This document shows positions 60,366 through 64,000 of a DNA stretch of 64,000 nt, piece by piece. The notes beneath the pieces are model-generated. The model did no database searches. It had not been told where the DNA came from and saw only the letters and a list, made by a program, of their open reading frames with translations. The position numbers were made by a program, and so were the translations under genes. Numbering within the stretch: the stretch's first letter is position 1; each line of letters begins with the position of its first letter. Source of the DNA: JAYFNU01 sp964458545 (GTDB lineage: Bacteria > Bacillota > Clostridia > Oscillospirales > Ruminococcaceae); the NCBI GenBank assembly GCA_964458545.1, contig CAYWJF010000001.1, forward strand, positions 22,445-86,444, written 5' to 3'.

Positions 60366-61124
60366 TTAGATTTTCTTTCCGCAGAAGGTGCAGAAAACCG
60401 AATCAGCGGAAAGCTGCATTCCGCAATGGGGGCAGGTTTTGTCCGCCGCCGCGTTTACGGGAACAGCCTGCTGCACGGAAGCCTGTGCTGTAGCAGCCGC
60501 CGTCGCAAGCGCGGGGTTGTAAGCGGGCTTAGCCATCTGGTCCTCAAAGAAAACTCCGCGGCAGCTTGCGGGAAGGAACTTGCCCGCTTTCATATGTATT
60601 TCGCCGTTGCTGCCGTCGTTTACCATAAACGCCATCTGAACCATATCTACGCCTGTAATGGGGTCATTAAGGGAGATAATATTTGAACGAAGGTCTGTGG
60701 AGGCGTTAAGTATCATACCGTTAGCTATCTGACCGATAGGCTGTCCGTTAAGGTTTACGTTGTAGCTCGCCGCGCATCCAACTGCGCTCTTGTCTCTTAC
60801 TATCATAAGGGTAGCGGGAACGTTGAGCTTCTCAGAGGTCTGCACAACCTGTTGTACATATGCGGTTTTGGGGTCAACATAGGTGCCGAAGGAAAGGTTC
60901 TTGCAGATAAGCCACGAAATAAGTCCGCCGAGCGCCGCGAAGAGAAGGGCGAAAACATATACCGCGCTTTCGCTTATAAGCACGCCGAGAAACGCGCCGA
61001 TTATCTCCATTACAAACCAAAGGATTACCGTAAGGGCAATAAAGGCGCCGGGTTTTCTGCCGCGCGCAAGGCAGTTCTTCTTGTTGGCTCCACAAAGGAG
61101 GATGATTCCCATAATTTCAAGCAT
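60366..61124 (-). CDS. Membrane protein with C-terminal zinc ribbon
   Basis: Unknown function. 252 residues: a short N-terminal hydrophobic segment with a cysteine pair (LLCGANKKNC), two membrane helices (about 27-50, 54-75), a soluble domain (about 90-205; LNVPATLMIVRDKSAVG, VNLNGQPIGQIANG, a pattern seen in DUF-type beta domains), an Ala/Gln-rich linker and a C-terminal zinc ribbon CPHCGMQLSADSVFCTFCG. The soluble part resembles proteins that display a short peptide-like strand. The start is supported by an AGAGGTAACGG ribosome site. Confidence 0.72.
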   Translation of the reverse strand: MLEIMGIILLCGANKKNCLARGRKPGAFIALTVILWFVMEIIGAFLGVLISESAVYVFALLFAALGGLISWLICKNLSFGTYVDPKTAYVQQVVQTSEKLNVPATLMIVRDKSAVGCAASYNVNLNGQPIGQIANGMILNASTDLRSNIISLNDPITGVDMVQMAFMVNDGSNGEIHMKAGKFLPASCRGVFFEDQMAKPAYNPALATAAATAQASVQQAVPVNAAADKTCPHCGMQLSADSVFCTFCGKKI

Positions 61125-61157
61125 TTCCGTTACCTCTTTATATCTAATTTTTTATCT

Positions 61158-61166
61158 ATTATATCA
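61158..61166 (-). promoter_or_regulatory. Extended -10 promoter of the zinc-ribbon gene
   Basis: Minus strand TGATATAAT: TGN plus consensus -10 (61158-61163); -35 weak. Confidence 0.5.
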
Positions 61167-61338
61167 AAATTCGCGCACAATAAAAGAGTTTTTTTGAAAA
61201 ATCGTAACTATCTCCAAATTTTCCTTTATTTTCGCTATCTCATAGTGTAAAATATACGTCTGAGCGCGATTTTTAAGCTTAATTTAAGATAGAGCAATTA
61301 CTATAACTGAGTAAGAATTGAAAATGGAGGGATATTCC

Positions 61339-62286
61339 TTGATAGAGGTAAAAAGCCTTGAAAAGAGGTACGGCGACCACGTTGCCGTTTCGGATTTGTC
61401 CTTTACGGTAGAAGACGGGCAAATCTACGGCTTTCTCGGTCCGAACGGCGCGGGAAAGACAACGACTATGAACATAATGTGCGGCTATATCGGCGCGACG
61501 AAGGGCGACGTGCTAATTAACGGCAAGAGCATTGTCACAGAGCCGCTTGAAGCGAAGAAGCAGATAGGGTATCTTCCTGAGCTTCCGCCGCTTTATCAGG
61601 ATATGACGGCTGACGAGTATCTCGATTTTGTCGCGCATATTAAGGGCATTGAAAAGAGCAGAATTCACGACGAGATTGAAGCCGCCGTAGAAACCGCAGG
61701 TATCGGCGAGGTTCGCGCGCGCCTACTTAAGAACCTATCAAAGGGCTACCGTCAGCGCGTAGGACTCGCTCAGGCTGTGCTCGGTATGCCGCCGATAATT
61801 ATACTTGACGAGCCGACAGTCGGACTTGACCCAAAACAGATAATTGAGATACGTGAGCTTATAAAAAGCTTAGGAAAAAAGCACACGGTAATTCTTAGCT
61901 CCCATATTCTTTCCGAGGTAAGCTCGGTTTGTGATAAGGTAATGATAATCTCCAACGGCAGGCTCGTTGCATGCGACACGCCCGAGAGACTTGAGGATAT
62001 GCTTCACGGCGGCGCGACCCTTTCGCTTACCATACGCGGTAAAAAAAGCGACGCTGAGGCGGTAATAAAAGCGCTCAAGCTTAAGGCGAGCTACAAGGAC
62101 GAGTCGCCAAAGGGCACGACGGAGTTCACCGTTACCTCAGACGGCGTAAAAGATATACGCGACGACCTCTTCTTCGCCTTTGCCGAAAGGAAGGTCGCTA
62201 TAATTTCAATGACCCGCTCGACGGCTTCGCTTGAAGAGGTTTTCTTAAACCTTACGTCGGACGAGAGCAAGGAGGCGGAAGAATGA
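61339..62286 (+). CDS. Gld-type ABC transporter ATP-binding protein
   Basis: ATPase of an ABC-2 exporter of the GldA/NosF kind. 315 residues if started at the TTG at 61339, where GGAGGG is well spaced and the protein opens (M)IEVKSLEKRYG like its relatives; an ATG at 61324 is less well placed. Walker A GPNGAGKTTTMN, signature LSKGYRQRVGLA, Walker B IIILDEPTVGLDP, H-loop SSHIL. C-terminal domain of about 90 residues. First of three genes with a permease and an auxiliary protein; overlaps the permease by 4 bp. Confidence 0.9.
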   Translation: MIEVKSLEKRYGDHVAVSDLSFTVEDGQIYGFLGPNGAGKTTTMNIMCGYIGATKGDVLINGKSIVTEPLEAKKQIGYLPELPPLYQDMTADEYLDFVAHIKGIEKSRIHDEIEAAVETAGIGEVRARLLKNLSKGYRQRVGLAQAVLGMPPIIILDEPTVGLDPKQIIEIRELIKSLGKKHTVILSSHILSEVSSVCDKVMIISNGRLVACDTPERLEDMLHGGATLSLTIRGKKSDAEAVIKALKLKASYKDESPKGTTEFTVTSDGVKDIRDDLFFAFAERKVAIISMTRSTASLEEVFLNLTSDESKEAEE

Positions 62287-63149
62287 AAGCGGTATTAAGA
62301 CGGGAATTTAATTCCCTTTGGCACAATATGACCGCTGAGATTTTTTCGGCGGTGCTTATTGCTATAGTGGGCATTTACTTTATTGCCTACAACATTAACT
62401 ATGGCTACCCCTCCTTCGCGGCGGCGCTTCAATCCACAACCTTTATCCTTATGATTATCGTGCCGCTGCTTACAATGCGCAGCTTCTCCGAGGAACGCAA
62501 GCAGAAAACCGACCAGATTCTTCTTACTACGCCCTTACGCCTCAGCGACATAGTGCTTGGCAAGTATTTCGCTATGTGCCTTGTACTCTTCCTTGACATG
62601 GTTATACTCTGCCTTTGCCCGCTTATTATCAAGTCCTTGGGCGAATGCTTCCTCGCGGTAGACTACGCCTCTATATTCGCCTATTTTGTAATTGGCTGTT
62701 TCTTTATCGCGGTGGGAATGTTTATCTCCGCGCTTACGGAAAGTCAGGTAATAGCGGCGGTCTGCACAATAGCGGCGCTCTTCGTGCTCTATTTGTGGGA
62801 GGGCATAGTTTCGTTGCTTCCGACCTCGGCGTCGGGCACGGTGCTTGCGCTTATGCTGATACTTGCCGTACTCTGCGTAATCTACTACGCGGTTACAAAG
62901 AACTGGCTTGCGGCGGTAGGCATCTGGCTTGCGGGCGCGCTGCTTGTGCTTATCCTTTATTTCACTAACAGCAAATCCTTCACAAGCCTTCTTTCCACCT
63001 ATCTTTCGGGCTTCTCGGTCACGGCGGTATTTGACAACTTCGCCGTTAACCAGATGTTCGACCTCGGCGGAATATTAAAGATACTTATCGCTACGGCGGT
63101 AATGCTTTTCCTTACGGCGCAGACAATTCAAAAGCGCCGCTGGAACTAA
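62283..63149 (+). CDS. Gld-type ABC-2 permease
   Basis: Six-helix permease of the same exporter (GldF-like). 288 residues with the cytoplasmic block MRSFSEERKQKTDQILLTTPLRLSDIVLGKYFA, conserved in GldF/NosY proteins. In Bacteroidetes GldFG serves gliding; in Firmicutes the role of the homologues is not known, so the name reflects family only. Confidence 0.88.
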   Translation: MKAVLRREFNSLWHNMTAEIFSAVLIAIVGIYFIAYNINYGYPSFAAALQSTTFILMIIVPLLTMRSFSEERKQKTDQILLTTPLRLSDIVLGKYFAMCLVLFLDMVILCLCPLIIKSLGECFLAVDYASIFAYFVIGCFFIAVGMFISALTESQVIAAVCTIAALFVLYLWEGIVSLLPTSASGTVLALMLILAVLCVIYYAVTKNWLAAVGIWLAGALLVLILYFTNSKSFTSLLSTYLSGFSVTAVFDNFAVNQMFDLGGILKILIATAVMLFLTAQTIQKRRWN

Positions 63150-63162
63150 GGGGGCGGTAACT

Positions 63163-64000
63163 ATGAAGAAATTTATTGATAAAGAAAACGTAAACTCAAT
63201 GTTTAATGCCGCGACCTATAAGCGCGGAAACTACAGTCTCGGAATATCCGCCGTTGTTATCGCTATCGCGGTAGTGTTAGCGTTGCTTATCGGGCTTCTT
63301 CCCGACAGCGTAAAGCAGATAGACCTAAGTAGCTCTAAGGTTTACACAATAGGCGACACTACAAAGGACTTTCTAAGCGAGCTTAAGGATAACGTTAAGC
63401 TCACGGTTGTAGCTGAAGCGACAAGCCTCGACCCGCGAATAGACAAGCTTGTTAAGCAGTACGCCGAGGCTTCGGATAAGATTAGCATAAACTATGTTGA
63501 CCCCGTTTCTAACCCCTCTGGGCTTGAAGCGGCGGGCGGCTATAGCAATACTATCCTCGTTGAAAACGAAGCGACAGGTAAAAGTAAAAACGTTATGTTT
63601 GAGGACATTGTGCTTATTGATATGGAAGCCTACTACTCCGCGCAGCAGATAGTTGAAACGGAGTTTGACGGCGAGGGTCAGCTTACAAGCGCGATAAACT
63701 ATGTGACGAACGACAGCAACGCTAAGATTTACCTTACGAGCGGACACGGTGAAAGTACCCTCGGCGACACCGTAACAAAGCGGCTCGAACAACTTAGCAT
63801 AGACGTGGGCGACGTAAATCTTCTGCTTGGCGGAGCTATTCCCGCGGATTGTTCAATGCTTATTATCCTTGGACCTACCGCCGATATCTCCGAGACGGAA
63901 AAGGCTATGCTCTCGGCATATATGCAGTCGGGCGGAAGCATTATGTACCTCGCTTCATACGAGGGAAGTGTGCTTCCGAACTTCGAGGCGTTTCTCGCAG
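63163..64000 (+). CDS. GldG-like ABC auxiliary protein, 3' end outside window
   Basis: Third component of the Gld-type ABC system. The ATG at 63163 (GGGGGCGG upstream) opens a frame that is still open at the window end, giving 279 complete codons. Residues: cytoplasmic N-terminus, membrane helix at about 27-45 (SAVVIAIAVVLALLIGLLP), then an extracytoplasmic GldG/DUF-type domain (IDLSSSKVYTIGDTTKDFL, NYVDPVSNPSG, AKIYLTSGHGES, SMLIILGPTADIS). GldG relatives carry a second helix at the C-terminus, which would lie beyond the window. Confidence 0.87.
   Translation, partial: MKKFIDKENVNSMFNAATYKRGNYSLGISAVVIAIAVVLALLIGLLPDSVKQIDLSSSKVYTIGDTTKDFLSELKDNVKLTVVAEATSLDPRIDKLVKQYAEASDKISINYVDPVSNPSGLEAAGGYSNTILVENEATGKSKNVMFEDIVLIDMEAYYSAQQIVETEFDGEGQLTSAINYVTNDSNAKIYLTSGHGESTLGDTVTKRLEQLSIDVGDVNLLLGGAIPADCSMLIILGPTADISETEKAMLSAYMQSGGSIMYLASYEGSVLPNFEAFLA

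Overview
The window looks like a draft contig from an uncultured, Gram-positive, anaerobic gut-type Clostridia (Bacillota). I infer this from a SAM-I riboswitch in front of metK, a CIRCE operator in front of htpG, GntR/YtrA-type ABC regulation, a monoderm-style Tad pilus locus without a secretin, strong GGAGG ribosome binding sites and Clostridia-like small proteins. I cannot name a genus. Most genes lie on the minus strand. A run of 100 N at 35602-35701 is flanked by an exact 55-bp duplication, so it is an assembly join and not biology.

Layout. 1-564: 3' end of glmS. 615-4512: potABCD polyamine uptake operon. 4939-6045: DUF4230 membrane protein. 6165-7277: rpsF-ssb-rpsR. 7391-8308: RING/zinc-ribbon membrane protein. 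8449-10099: prfB and a QueT-type transporter component. 10191-10328: tandem terminator repeats that end a complete ten-gene histidine operon (hisZ-G-D-C-B-H-A-F-IE-K, 10335-18551). 18779-20428: luxS and riboswitch-controlled metK. 20677-23309: a 49-residue cationic peptide gene, an Ig-repeat surface protein and a ribbon-helix-helix regulator. 23341-26046: a GH2 glycosidase and a DegV protein. 26164-35761: Tad/Flp pilus locus (prepilin peptidase, Flp pilin, TadE, CpaB, TadZ, TadA, TadB, TadC, DUF192, a DivIVA-like coiled coil, TadG). 35934-37817: htpG. 37917-40854: fumarase, malic enzyme and a TM2 protein. 40967-43377: copper ATPase and chaperone. 43546-45415: ABC transporter with its own GntR repressor. 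45512-47407: sugar-sensor diguanylate cyclase. 47478-51283: two-part aconitase X plus an Fe-S flavin ene-reductase. 51445-55105: a frameshifted multi-domain c-di-GMP phosphodiesterase and an HPt protein. 55346-57745: GH94 phosphorylase. 57806-61124: small basic protein, esterase, lipoprotein, low-molecular-weight phosphatase and a zinc-ribbon protein. 61339-64000: Gld-type ABC system, cut by the window end.

How the genes work together. The his operon encodes every step from PRPP/ATP to histidine. metK and luxS belong to the activated methyl cycle. Fumarase and malic enzyme convert fumarate to pyruvate with NAD(P)H gain. GH2 and GH94 enzymes point to intracellular use of plant or host oligosaccharides. 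The Tad locus should build a thin adhesive pilus, and two c-di-GMP proteins could connect surface behaviour to nutrient and phosphorelay signals. The least explained unit is the aconitase X/ene-reductase operon: a dehydratase paired with a C=C reductase suggests an undescribed dehydration-reduction route.
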